Positions 8,088 to 14,785 of a DNA stretch of 29,312 nucleotides are shown piece after piece. Origin of the DNA: an uncultured Acetobacteraceae bacterium (GTDB lineage: Bacteria; Pseudomonadota; Alphaproteobacteria; Acetobacterales; Acetobacteraceae). Numbering within the stretch: position 1 is the first letter of the stretch; each line of letters opens with the position of its first letter. A program made the position numbers and the translations under genes. The notes under the pieces are model-generated. The model saw only the letters and a list, made by a program, of their open reading frames with translations, had not been told where the DNA came from and made no database searches. The stretch covers positions 1 through 29,312 of the forward strand of contig CALGVL010000052.1 in NCBI GenBank assembly GCA_937930165.1. The letters run 5' to 3'.

Positions 8088-8950
8088 GGTGTTTCCTCCT
8101 CCCGCCGCAGCGGGCAGGTCAGACAATGCGGGCCACCGCCGCCGGCGGTGAAGAGCGAGAGCTCGGGGTCGAGCACCTCGATCCCCTCGGCGCGCAGGGC
8201 GGCGTTCAGGGCGCGGCTCTGCCGGGCCGATATCACGCGGCCGCCGCCGAGGGAAAGAATGTTGCAGCCGAGGCGCATCGCCTCCCGGTAGGGGACTGGC
8301 AGGCAGCGAATGCCGTGGCTGGCAAGCCAGGCGGTGAAACCCTCCGGCAGCACGTCCAGGCAGGCGACGGCGAGGCCGGGGGCGGCCATGCAGAACAGCA
8401 CGTCGAGATGCAGGAAATGCTCATCGAAGGGCTCGATCCGCACCTCCCAGCCCTCGGCACGCAGCCAGCCGGCGAATTGCGCCGCGCCATCCAGGTCGGT
8501 CCGGCCGCCGCTGGCGCCGACCAGAGCCAGGCCAGGGCGGAGGATATGTACATCGCCCCCCTCCAGCGTGCCGGCAGAGGACATGCGCCAGAACCGGCTG
8601 CCATGCGCCGCGTGCCAGTCCAGCAGATGGGCATACTCGCCGCGCCGCTGCGGGCGCTCGAGCTGGCACAGCACCGGGCCGCGATGCGTCACCACCACCG
8701 AATCGCGGGTATAGGCCATATAGGGCAGGTGGGGCTGCGGCGGCAGGACATGCACCGTGGCGCCGCCCTGGCGCAACGCATCCACGAGTTCCCGGTGCTG
8801 CGCCGCCAGCCCTTGCAGGTCCGGCTGCCCCCCGGCCGCGAGGGTCCGCCGTGCGATCGCATTGGTCGGGATCCAGCGATAGTGATCGGGCAGGCAGACC
8901 AGCACTTCGGTCAGGCGGCCGGTTTCGGAACTGAGGGTCCAGTCGGGCAT
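8084..8950 (-). CDS. Amidinotransferase/dimethylarginine dimethylaminohydrolase (DDAH)-like protein
   Basis: Member of the guanidino-group-modifying superfamily (DDAH, arginine deiminase, amidinotransferase), 288 aa, close to DDAH length. The catalytic pattern is intact: TRD at 81-83, EGGD at 130-133, the His of FLHLD at 181, and a nucleophilic Cys at 276 in GGGPHCLTCPL. It probably cleaves or transfers the guanidino group of an arginine-like compound, for example making citrulline, but the substrate cannot be assigned. It is the first gene of the minus-strand cluster. Its stop overlaps the GTG start of the FAD dehydrogenase, so the two are translationally coupled. The motif Cys lies only 13 residues from the C-terminus, as is usual in the family. 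Confidence 0.88.
   Translation of the reverse strand: MPDWTLSSETGRLTEVLVCLPDHYRWIPTNAIARRTLAAGGQPDLQGLAAQHRELVDALRQGGATVHVLPPQPHLPYMAYTRDSVVVTHRGPVLCQLERPQRRGEYAHLLDWHAAHGSRFWRMSSAGTLEGGDVHILRPGLALVGASGGRTDLDGAAQFAGWLRAEGWEVRIEPFDEHFLHLDVLFCMAAPGLAVACLDVLPEGFTAWLASHGIRCLPVPYREAMRLGCNILSLGGGRVISARQSRALNAALRAEGIEVLDPELSLFTAGGGGPHCLTCPLRREEETP
8094..8100 (-). promoter_or_regulatory. Strong Shine-Dalgarno site fixing a GTG start
   Basis: AGGAGGA on the minus strand, 6 bp before GTG 8087-8085. It decides the start of the FAD dehydrogenase in favour of the GTG that overlaps the upstream stop, and not the ATG at 8126. Confidence 0.75.
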
Positions 8951-8982
8951 CGCCCCAGGGTGCCGCCCGACGGGCCTTGCGT

Positions 8983-9006
8983 CCAGCGGAGGGGCGGCCC
9001 CGCTGG
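8983..9006 (-). terminator. GC-rich hairpin downstream of the small lipoprotein-like gene
   Basis: CCAGCGG (8983-8989) and CCGCTGG (9000-9006) are perfect inverted repeats with a 10-nt loop. The hairpin sits between the small minus-strand gene ending at 9045 and the amidinotransferase-like gene starting at 8950. There is no T-tract, so termination is uncertain. Confidence 0.3.
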
Positions 9007-9044
9007 GTTCTGCGGCTAGACTCGGCCCTGGTCAGGCATGCGGC

Positions 9045-9323
9045 CTAGGGGCGTCGTGCGCCGCCCGTAGTGCCTCGCGGGAAATCCGGGTCGCTGCCCA
9101 GGTAGTAGTTTCGGTCTTGCGGCGGAGACGCGGTCGATCCTGTAGTGGGCGCGGCCGTTGGTGCGTTGCCTGTCTGCCTCGGCACATCGTAGCGGTCGCG
9201 CGGGGTGCAGGCGCCGGTCATGGCGAGCAGGGCGAGGACACCCGCGGTATGGAATGCGGCGGCGATCCATGACTGCAGTTCGAGGCGGGCACGGGCCTGG
9301 TTGGGCACGGTATTCGCTTGCAT
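9045..9323 (-). CDS. Small secreted/lipoprotein-like hypothetical protein
   Basis: 92-aa ORF without recognised family. Residues of about 19-39 form one hydrophobic segment (WIAAAFHTAGVLALLAMTGA) ending at a Cys (C39), which resembles a lipoprotein signal although the lipobox is weak (threonine at -3). The rest is Pro/Thr/Gly-rich and polar, consistent with an export anchor followed by a disordered tail. The ATG at 9323 has GGAGG 8 bp upstream, a good ribosome-binding site and the main support for its being real. An overlapping ATG at 9330 in another frame is too close to that site. Function is unknown. Confidence 0.5.
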   Translation of the reverse strand: MQANTVPNQARARLELQSWIAAAFHTAGVLALLAMTGACTPRDRYDVPRQTGNAPTAAPTTGSTASPPQDRNYYLGSDPDFPRGTTGGARRP

Positions 9324-9659
9324 GGGACATGCCTCCGTTGTCGGGGGTTAGCCTTCAAGCCCACGGCGTTGTACCAACCGGCCGCAACCAGCCAGGAATG
9401 GCCGCAACAGCCCAGGTGAGGCCGTGGTTACGCACCAAGGTCCCACAGGCACCGTAGCATAGCGGGACCGGCGCAGGGCAATCTGTCCTTTGGTCGGGAT
9501 CGCCCGCCTGTTGTTCGCCTCTGGCGAGAATCCCGCTTCCGGCTGCGTTGACGGCCCGCCCCCTCCCGCTTAGCGTCGGGCTGTCTTCTGGCGGACCGAT
9601 TCACGGCCTCGGGCAAGTGCCCTCCGCTGATCGGGCCGCGTGAACCCGCGGGGGAAGCG
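9324..9659. other. Divergent intergenic region before the aldolase gene
   Basis: About 336 bp between the small lipoprotein-like gene (minus) and the aldolase (plus). It contains a candidate plus-strand promoter, listed separately. Short imperfect repeats of CCGCAACCAGCC / CCGCAACAGCCC type occur near 9380-9415. No convincing coding sequence was found. Confidence 0.4.
9548..9576 (+). promoter_or_regulatory. Candidate sigma-70 promoter for the aldolase gene
   Basis: A -35-like TTGACG (9548-9553) and a -10-like TAGCGT (9571-9576) are separated by 17 bp and lie about 85 bp before the aldolase ATG. The -35 matches 5 of 6 consensus positions, but the -10 matches only 3 of 6, so this is tentative. 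Confidence 0.35.
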
Positions 9660-10421
9660 ATGCCGAACAAGGTCAAGGAAGCATGGAAGGCCGGCAAGGC
9701 CGTGGTGAATGGCTGGCTCGCCATCCCCTCGGCCTTCAGCGCGGAGATGTATTCCCAGGCGGGCTGGGACAGCGTGACCGTGGACATGCAGCACGGCGTG
9801 CAGGACTATCTCTCCTGCATCGCCTGCTTCCAGGGCATGCAGCCGCATGGCGTGACGCCCATGGTGCGGGTGCCCTGGAACGAGCCCGGCATCATCGGCA
9901 AGGTGCTGGATGCCGGCGCCTATGGCGTGATCTGCCCGATGGTGAATACTGCGGAACAGGCCCGCAACCTGGTCGCCTACTGCAAGTATCCGCCGCAGGG
10001 CACCCGCAGCAACGGCCCGATCCGCGCTGGCATCTATGGCGAGGGCGGCAACTATCAGAAGACCGCCAATGACGAGATCCTCGTCATCCCGATGATCGAG
10101 ACGCAGGAGGCGCTGGACAATCTCGACGCCATCCTGGACGTGCCGGGCATCGACGGCATCTATGTCGGCCCGTCGGACCTTGGCCTCTCGCTCGGCATGG
10201 CGCCGAAGCTGGACCGGGAGGAGCCGGAGATCCTCCGCATCTATGAGCGCCTGCTCAAGGAAACCTCCAAGCGCGGCATCGCGGCCGGGCTGCACAACGG
10301 CACCGCGGCCTATGCCCGCCGCATGATCGATATGGGCTTCAAGCTCGTCACCATCGCCAATGACGTCGGCCTGATGGTGATGGCGGCCCGCGCGGCGGTG
10401 AAGGAAGCCCGCGGCGGCTGA
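9660..10421 (+). CDS. HpcH/HpaI aldolase family protein
   Basis: Class II (metal-dependent) pyruvate aldolase family: HpaI, 2-dehydro-3-deoxyglucarate aldolase GarL and related enzymes. It reversibly splits 2-keto-3-deoxy or 4-hydroxy-2-oxo acids into pyruvate and an aldehyde. It is 253 aa, typical length. Active-site residues are present: H45 in VDMQHGVQDY, R70 in MVRVPWNE, E147 in IPMIETQEAL and D173 in YVGPSDLGLSLG, the last two being the metal ligands. GGGGAAG lies 5-10 bp before the ATG. It stands alone, followed by a strong terminator. The exact substrate cannot be called; the nearby SMP-30-like protein and Bug proteins would fit sugar-acid or dicarboxylate catabolism, but that is inference. 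Confidence 0.92.
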   Translation: MPNKVKEAWKAGKAVVNGWLAIPSAFSAEMYSQAGWDSVTVDMQHGVQDYLSCIACFQGMQPHGVTPMVRVPWNEPGIIGKVLDAGAYGVICPMVNTAEQARNLVAYCKYPPQGTRSNGPIRAGIYGEGGNYQKTANDEILVIPMIETQEALDNLDAILDVPGIDGIYVGPSDLGLSLGMAPKLDREEPEILRIYERLLKETSKRGIAAGLHNGTAAYARRMIDMGFKLVTIANDVGLMVMAARAAVKEARGG

Positions 10422-10446
10422 AGCGAACGGAGGAAGGCGTTGGGAG

Positions 10447-10476
10447 GGCCGGTGCGGCAGGCTGCGCCGGCCTTTT
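10447..10476 (+). terminator. Rho-independent terminator after the aldolase gene
   Basis: The arms GGCCGGTGC (10447-10455) and GCGCCGGCC (10464-10472) pair over 9 bp (one G-T wobble) around an 8-nt loop, and are followed directly by TTTT (10473-10476). It lies 26 bp past the aldolase stop, a standard intrinsic terminator. Confidence 0.82.
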
Positions 10477-10563
10477 CCATGCGAGGGCGGATGGCCCACT
10501 AGTCCCGAACAAGTCTCGGCTGAACGGTGAATGTCCATAACCCACCGGGAAGCAGCATGAAGA

Positions 10564-10569
10564 AGGAGG
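10564..10569 (+). promoter_or_regulatory. Shine-Dalgarno site suggesting a TTG start
   Basis: AGGAGG lies inside the first codons of the longer reading (ATG 10557) and 5 bp before TTG 10575. It supports initiation at the TTG, which yields a cleaner signal peptide beginning MIKRRGFVSALG. Confidence 0.5.
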
Positions 10570-10574
10570 TTGTC

Positions 10575-11573
10575 TTGATTAAGCGCCGTGGTTTCGTTTC
10601 TGCCTTGGGTGCTGCGCCGTTCGTTTCCGCAGCCACTGCCCTGGCGCAGACGACACCTCCCGCCTCGGCCTGGAGCCCTGACCGCCCGATCCGGTTCGTC
10701 GTCGGCTTTGCGCCAGGGGGCAGCACCGATACCTCGGCGCGGGTGCTCGCGGAAGCACTGACGGGGCCGCTGGGGCAGCCTGTCGTGGTGGAGAACCGTA
10801 CCGGCGCAGCCGGCAATATTGCTTCGGAGTTCGTTGCCCGCAGTGCTCCGGATGGATATACCTATGTCGTCGCCTCGATTGGCACGCATGTGACCAATCA
10901 GTTCCTCTATCCCGACCTGTCTTTCCATGTTGTGCGGGATTTTGCCCCCGTCTCGCTTGTTCTCCTGAGCGGCTGCCTCCTTGTGGTGCACCCCTCGCGC
11001 CCGTTCCGGAGCGTCGCCGATCTGGTCGCTTATGCGAAGGCTAATCCTGGCAAGCTCAATCTTGGCACGAGCGGCCCGGGCAGCTCGCAGCATTTCGCCG
11101 CAGCTCTGTTCGAGCAGCAGGCGGGCGTGCAGTTCACGCATGTCCCCTACCGTGGCGGTGCCCCGGCGATGGCGGATCTGATTGCGGGCAGGCTCGATGT
11201 CATCTTCTCGCCGATTGTCGAGGCGCTGCCCTATGTGAAAGATGGGAAGCTGCGGGCACTCGGCATCACCTACCAGGAGCGTGCGCCGAGTTTGCCGGAC
11301 ATTCCGGCGGTTGGCGAAACCGTGCCGGGCTATGTTTTCAACAGCTGGCTGGGCCTGTTCGCACCGGCCGGCACTCCGGCCCCGATCATCGCCCGGATGT
11401 CCTCTGAAATCGCGAAGGCGCTACGGTCACCCGCAACCCGCGGGCGGATGGAGCAGTTGGGCTACCGGCCGGTTGGCAGCACACCCGAGGAGTTCGCTGC
11501 CTTCCAGCTCGCGGAAATGGAAAAGGTGAAGGAGCTGGTTCGTATCACCGGTACCACCGCGAACGCGAACTAG
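10575..11573 (+). CDS. Bug/TctC-family tripartite tricarboxylate transporter solute-binding protein
   Basis: Periplasmic solute-binding protein of the Bug (TctC) family, which binds carboxylates such as citrate or aromatic acids. It is about 332 aa from the TTG start. The signal peptide IKRRGFVSALGAAPFVSAAT has an RRGFV motif resembling Tat signals and ends near ALAQ. Family hallmarks follow: PDRPIRFVVGFAPGGSTDTS, VVVENRTGAAGNIASEFV, THVPYRGGAPAMADLIAGR and a C-terminal Rossmann-like lobe. The alternative start at ATG 10557 adds six residues. Codons here end in T noticeably more often than in neighbouring genes, hinting at a different history. No TctA/TctB membrane genes are adjacent, so it is an orphan receptor. 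Confidence 0.9.
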   Translation: MIKRRGFVSALGAAPFVSAATALAQTTPPASAWSPDRPIRFVVGFAPGGSTDTSARVLAEALTGPLGQPVVVENRTGAAGNIASEFVARSAPDGYTYVVASIGTHVTNQFLYPDLSFHVVRDFAPVSLVLLSGCLLVVHPSRPFRSVADLVAYAKANPGKLNLGTSGPGSSQHFAAALFEQQAGVQFTHVPYRGGAPAMADLIAGRLDVIFSPIVEALPYVKDGKLRALGITYQERAPSLPDIPAVGETVPGYVFNSWLGLFAPAGTPAPIIARMSSEIAKALRSPATRGRMEQLGYRPVGSTPEEFAAFQLAEMEKVKELVRITGTTANAN

Positions 11574-11595
11574 CGCTCTTTAGGTACTTGTCCGC

Positions 11596-11638
11596 CCAGG
11601 CCGTATCGGGTTCACCCAGGAGTCCGATACGGGCCTGG
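11596..11638 (+). terminator. Long inverted repeat, probable transcription stop after the Bug gene
   Basis: The arms CCAGGCCGTATCGG (11596-11609) and CCGATACGGGCCTGG (11624-11638) pair over 14 bp with a single bulged G. The loop is 14 nt. It lies 23 bp past the Bug gene stop and about 95 bp before the permease start. No T-run follows, so it is a less certain terminator but a very stable structure. Confidence 0.5.
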
Positions 11639-11733
11639 CTTGCGGATCCGGGTCGTCTTCCGTGATGATCCACCTTGTTCCGCCTTAAGCGGAAGGCCAT
11701 GCGCATTGCCCGGAACCGGTCTAGCCTCAACCG

Positions 11734-12672
11734 ATGTTCCGCCTCATTGCCGCGCGCCTGTTCCAGATTGCCGTCACCCTCCTCATCCTCTCGGCCCTGA
11801 CCTGGCTGGTGATGGGGCTGATGCCGGGCGACCCGCTCGACTTGGCCATGATCTCGGATCCCAGGCTGACGCCGGAGGACATCGAGCGGATGCGGGCCCT
11901 GCACGGCCTCGACCGGCCGCTGCATGAGCGCTACCTGGCTTGGCTCGCCTCGGTGCTGCGGGGGGGGTTCGGCTATTCCCGCCTCTATGCCGTGCCGGTG
12001 GCGCAGGTGCTGTGGCCGGCGCTCGCCTCGACCCTGGTGCTGCTGGGCCTGTCGCTGGCCCTGGCGGCGGGGCTCGGCGTGGTGTTCGGGGTGATCGCGG
12101 CGGTGCGGGGAAGCGTGGCGCCGGCGGCGGATGCCTTCGCCATCCTGGCGCAATCCACGCCCAGCTTCTGGCTCGGCATCCTGCTCATCATCCTGTTCGC
12201 GGTGACGCTTGGCTGGCTGCCGGCCGGCGGGATGGCGGACCAGCCGGGGCTGCTGGAGGCGCTGCGCTTCCTGGCGCTGCCGGTGGCGACGCTCGCCATC
12301 GTCAACAGCGCCGCCTATCTGCGGCACAGCATGGCCTCGATGCAGGCGGTGCTGGCCGAGCCCTATATCCGCACCGCGCGCATGAAGGGCCTGCCGGAGC
12401 GTGCGGTGATCTGGGGCCATGCCTTCCCCAATGCCGCCATCCCGGTGCTGACCGTGGCCGCACTGGATGCCGGCGCCCTGGTCTCCGGCGCCCTCATCAC
12501 TGAAACCATCTTCGCCCGCCCCGGCATGGGCAAGCTGATCTATGACGCCATCATGGGCAATGACTACAACCTGGCCCTGCTGGCTCTGCTGTTGGCGGCG
12601 CTGGTGACCATGCTGGCGACGCTGGCCGCGGATGTGACGCAGCGGCTGCTCGACCCACGGCTGGCCGGCTGA
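11734..12672 (+). CDS. ABC transporter permease, DppB/OppB type
   Basis: Inner-membrane permease of the peptide/nickel (DppB/OppB, BPD_transp_1) family, 312 aa with about six membrane segments. It opens with the typical first helix RLIAARLFQIAVTLLILSAL and PGDP motif (VMGLMPGDPL). The cytoplasmic EAA loop that contacts the ATPase is visible as YIRTARMKGLPERAVIWGHA, followed by the family signature TETIFARPGMGKLIYDAI. Its stop overlaps the next start by one base (TGATG), so it is coupled to the DppC-type partner. No obvious ribosome-binding site precedes the ATG. No solute-binding protein or ATPase gene is adjacent, so the system's other parts must be elsewhere. Confidence 0.93.
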   Translation: MFRLIAARLFQIAVTLLILSALTWLVMGLMPGDPLDLAMISDPRLTPEDIERMRALHGLDRPLHERYLAWLASVLRGGFGYSRLYAVPVAQVLWPALASTLVLLGLSLALAAGLGVVFGVIAAVRGSVAPAADAFAILAQSTPSFWLGILLIILFAVTLGWLPAGGMADQPGLLEALRFLALPVATLAIVNSAAYLRHSMASMQAVLAEPYIRTARMKGLPERAVIWGHAFPNAAIPVLTVAALDAGALVSGALITETIFARPGMGKLIYDAIMGNDYNLALLALLLAALVTMLATLAADVTQRLLDPRLAG

Positions 12673-13496
12673 TGCGGCTGTGGCTCGGGCTCGGCCTGCT
12701 CGGCCTGCTGGCGCTCGGGGCAGTGGCAGCGCCCTGGGTGCAGCAGGCGCTGGGAGTTGATCCCTTCACGCCGGACCTGTTCCTGCGCTTCGGCCCGCCC
12801 TCGGCGGAGCATCCGCTGGGCACGGACGAGTTGGGGCGGGACATGCTGCTGCGGCTGCTCCATGGCGCGCGGGTCTCGCTGGTGGTGGGGGTGGCGGTGG
12901 CGCTGGGGGCGACATTGCTCGGCACTGCCATCGGCCTCGCCGCCGCCTGGGCCGGGGGCTGGCTGGATGCGGTGCTGATGCGGATCGCGGATGGGATGCT
13001 TGCCCTGCCCGCCCTGCCGCTGCTGGTGGTGCTGGCGGCGGTGGATACCGGCCGCTTCGGCTTGCCGCGCGGGGAGGCGGCCGCCGACATCGCCCGGATC
13101 GTGGTGATCCTGACCCTGTTCGGATGGGTGGGGGGGGCCCGCCTCGCCCGCGCCGCGGCGCTCACGCAATTGGCGCAGGATTACGTCGCGGCGGCGCGGG
13201 TGGCCGGAGCCGGCGAGGTCCGGGTGCTGCTGCGCCATGTGCTGCCCAACATCCTGGGCCCGATCACCGTGGCGACGGCCCTGGCGGTGGCGGGGGCGAT
13301 CCTGGCGGAGAGCACGCTGAGCTTCCTCGGACTCGGCATCCAGCCGCCGGCGCCCTCCTGGGGCAACATGCTGGCGAATGCGCAGGAGCTGGTCTTCAGC
13401 GCGCCCTGGGTGGCCTTCTGGCCGGGGCTGATGATCCTGCTGGCGGTGGCAGGCTGCACCCTGGTCGCGGACGGGCTGCGTCAGCGCGTGCCTTGA
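12672..13496 (+). CDS. ABC transporter permease, DppC/OppC type
   Basis: Second permease of the dipeptide/oligopeptide-type ABC transporter, 274 aa. The family signature HPLGTDELGRDMLLRLLHGA follows the first membrane helix, and the EAA loop reads DYVAAARVAGAGEVRVLLRH, then LPNILGPITV and the TLSFLGLGIQPPAPSWG signature near the C-terminus. It is co-translated with the DppB-type gene (1-bp overlap). The N-terminus is short, lacking the extra cytoplasmic segment of many DppC proteins. The 3' end overlaps the end of convergent dinB by 16 bp. The substrate is unknown: peptides, nickel or other small polar solutes are possible. Confidence 0.93.
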   Translation: MRLWLGLGLLGLLALGAVAAPWVQQALGVDPFTPDLFLRFGPPSAEHPLGTDELGRDMLLRLLHGARVSLVVGVAVALGATLLGTAIGLAAAWAGGWLDAVLMRIADGMLALPALPLLVVLAAVDTGRFGLPRGEAAADIARIVVILTLFGWVGGARLARAAALTQLAQDYVAAARVAGAGEVRVLLRHVLPNILGPITVATALAVAGAILAESTLSFLGLGIQPPAPSWGNMLANAQELVFSAPWVAFWPGLMILLAVAGCTLVADGLRQRVP

Positions 13497-14749
13497 GGCG
13501 GCCGCAACCCCCGGCCGCGCACCACCACCCCATCCCCGAATTTTGCCCGCAACGCCTCCATCGCCTTCCAGCGCGCCGCGCGCTTCGGCGCGTCCGGGTC
13601 GGCGAGGTCGCCCTGGTCGGCGGTGCTGGCCGGCGCCAGGGGCTGGGCGCCGATGCCGATGAGGCGGAAGGCGGTGCCATCCACCTCCTTCAGCAGCAGC
13701 GGCCGGGCCGCGGCGAAGAGCGTCTCCGGCAGCAGGGTGGGGGAGGGCAGGCGGGCTGCGCGGGTGCGCAGGGCGAAGCTGGCGGTCTTCAGCTTCAGCA
13801 CCACGCCGGCCGCGGCGAAACCCTTCTCGGCCAGGCGGCGGGACAGCTTCTCGCACATGCGCCAGAGCGGCGTCTCCAGCGCCTCCACCGTGGCGAGATC
13901 CGTGTCGAAGGTGGTTTCGGCGCTGATGCTCTTGGTCTCGCGCTCCGGGGTGACCGGGCGGTTGTCCTCGCCGCGGGCGCGGGCGGCGAGGGCTGGTCCA
14001 TCCTCCCCGAAGCGCCGCGCCGCCTCCTGGGGTGAAAGTGCGGCAAGCTGGCCGAGGCGGGTGATGCCGGCCGCCTCCAGCCTGCGCGCCAGGGCCGGAC
14101 CCACGCCGGGCAGCAGGGTGACAGGTTCCGGCGCCAGCAGCGCCGCTGCTTCTGCCCGGCCGATCACTGCGAAGCCGCGCGGCTTGTCCCGCTCCACGGC
14201 GATCTTGCCGAGCAGCCGGTTCGGTGCGAGGCCGATGGAGACGGTGACGCCGACCTCCCGTTCCACATCCCGGGCGAAGCGTGCCAGCACGGCGGCGGGC
14301 GGCGCCTTGTGCAGTGCCTCCGTGCCCTTCAGGTCCAGCACCGCCTCATCAATGGAGAGCGGCTGCACCAGGGGCGTCAGGCGTTCCATCAGCGCCCGCA
14401 CCTGGCGGGCGACAGCGGCGTATTTGGCCATGTCCGGGCGGATCACCACCGCGTCGGGACAGAGCTGCAGCGCCTTGAACATCGGCATGGCGCTGCGCAC
14501 GCCGCTGGTCCGGGCGATGTAGCAGGCGGCCGAGACCACGCCCCGCTTGCCTCCGCCGACGATGACCGGCTTCGAGAGCAATTCCGGCCGGTCCCGCTTC
14601 TCGACGCTGGCATAGAAGGCATCGCAGTCGATATGGGCGACGGTCAGCGTGAACAGCTCCGGATGCCGGACGATGCGACGGGAGCCGCAGCTGCAGGCGG
14701 CGCGGCTCTCCGGCAGTTCCGTGAAGCAGTCGCGGCAGAGGGCGGGCAT
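13481..14749 (-). CDS. dinB: DNA polymerase IV (Y-family translesion polymerase) with N-terminal Cys cluster
   Basis: Error-prone lesion-bypass polymerase, 422 aa. The palm has HIDCDAFYASVE (D41 and D43, catalytic metal site), YIARTSGVRSAMPM, and SIDE at 132-135 (D134, E135). A helix-hairpin-helix segment reads LLPGVGPALARRLEAAGI, and the little-finger domain follows. Before the palm is an extension with C5, C8, C19 and C21 (LCRDC...CSCG), a probable small zinc ribbon, absent from E. coli DinB but, as I recall, common in alphaproteobacterial homologs. The usual SIDEAYLD is SIDEAVLD here. No C-terminal beta-clamp motif of the QxxLF type is obvious. It follows the ROK kinase by 36 bp and its 3' end overlaps a convergent gene. 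Confidence 0.93.
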   Translation of the reverse strand: MPALCRDCFTELPESRAACSCGSRRIVRHPELFTLTVAHIDCDAFYASVEKRDRPELLSKPVIVGGGKRGVVSAACYIARTSGVRSAMPMFKALQLCPDAVVIRPDMAKYAAVARQVRALMERLTPLVQPLSIDEAVLDLKGTEALHKAPPAAVLARFARDVEREVGVTVSIGLAPNRLLGKIAVERDKPRGFAVIGRAEAAALLAPEPVTLLPGVGPALARRLEAAGITRLGQLAALSPQEAARRFGEDGPALAARARGEDNRPVTPERETKSISAETTFDTDLATVEALETPLWRMCEKLSRRLAEKGFAAAGVVLKLKTASFALRTRAARLPSPTLLPETLFAAARPLLLKEVDGTAFRLIGIGAQPLAPASTADQGDLADPDAPKRAARWKAMEALRAKFGDGVVVRGRGLRPPQGTR

Positions 14750-14785
14750 CAGCCTGGCTCCCGCCGAAGCGATACAAGGAGGAGT

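Noticed and set aside
9428..9787. Minus-strand ORF overlapping the aldolase start
   Set aside because: It is antisense to the conserved first codons of the aldolase and has no ribosome-binding site or motif.
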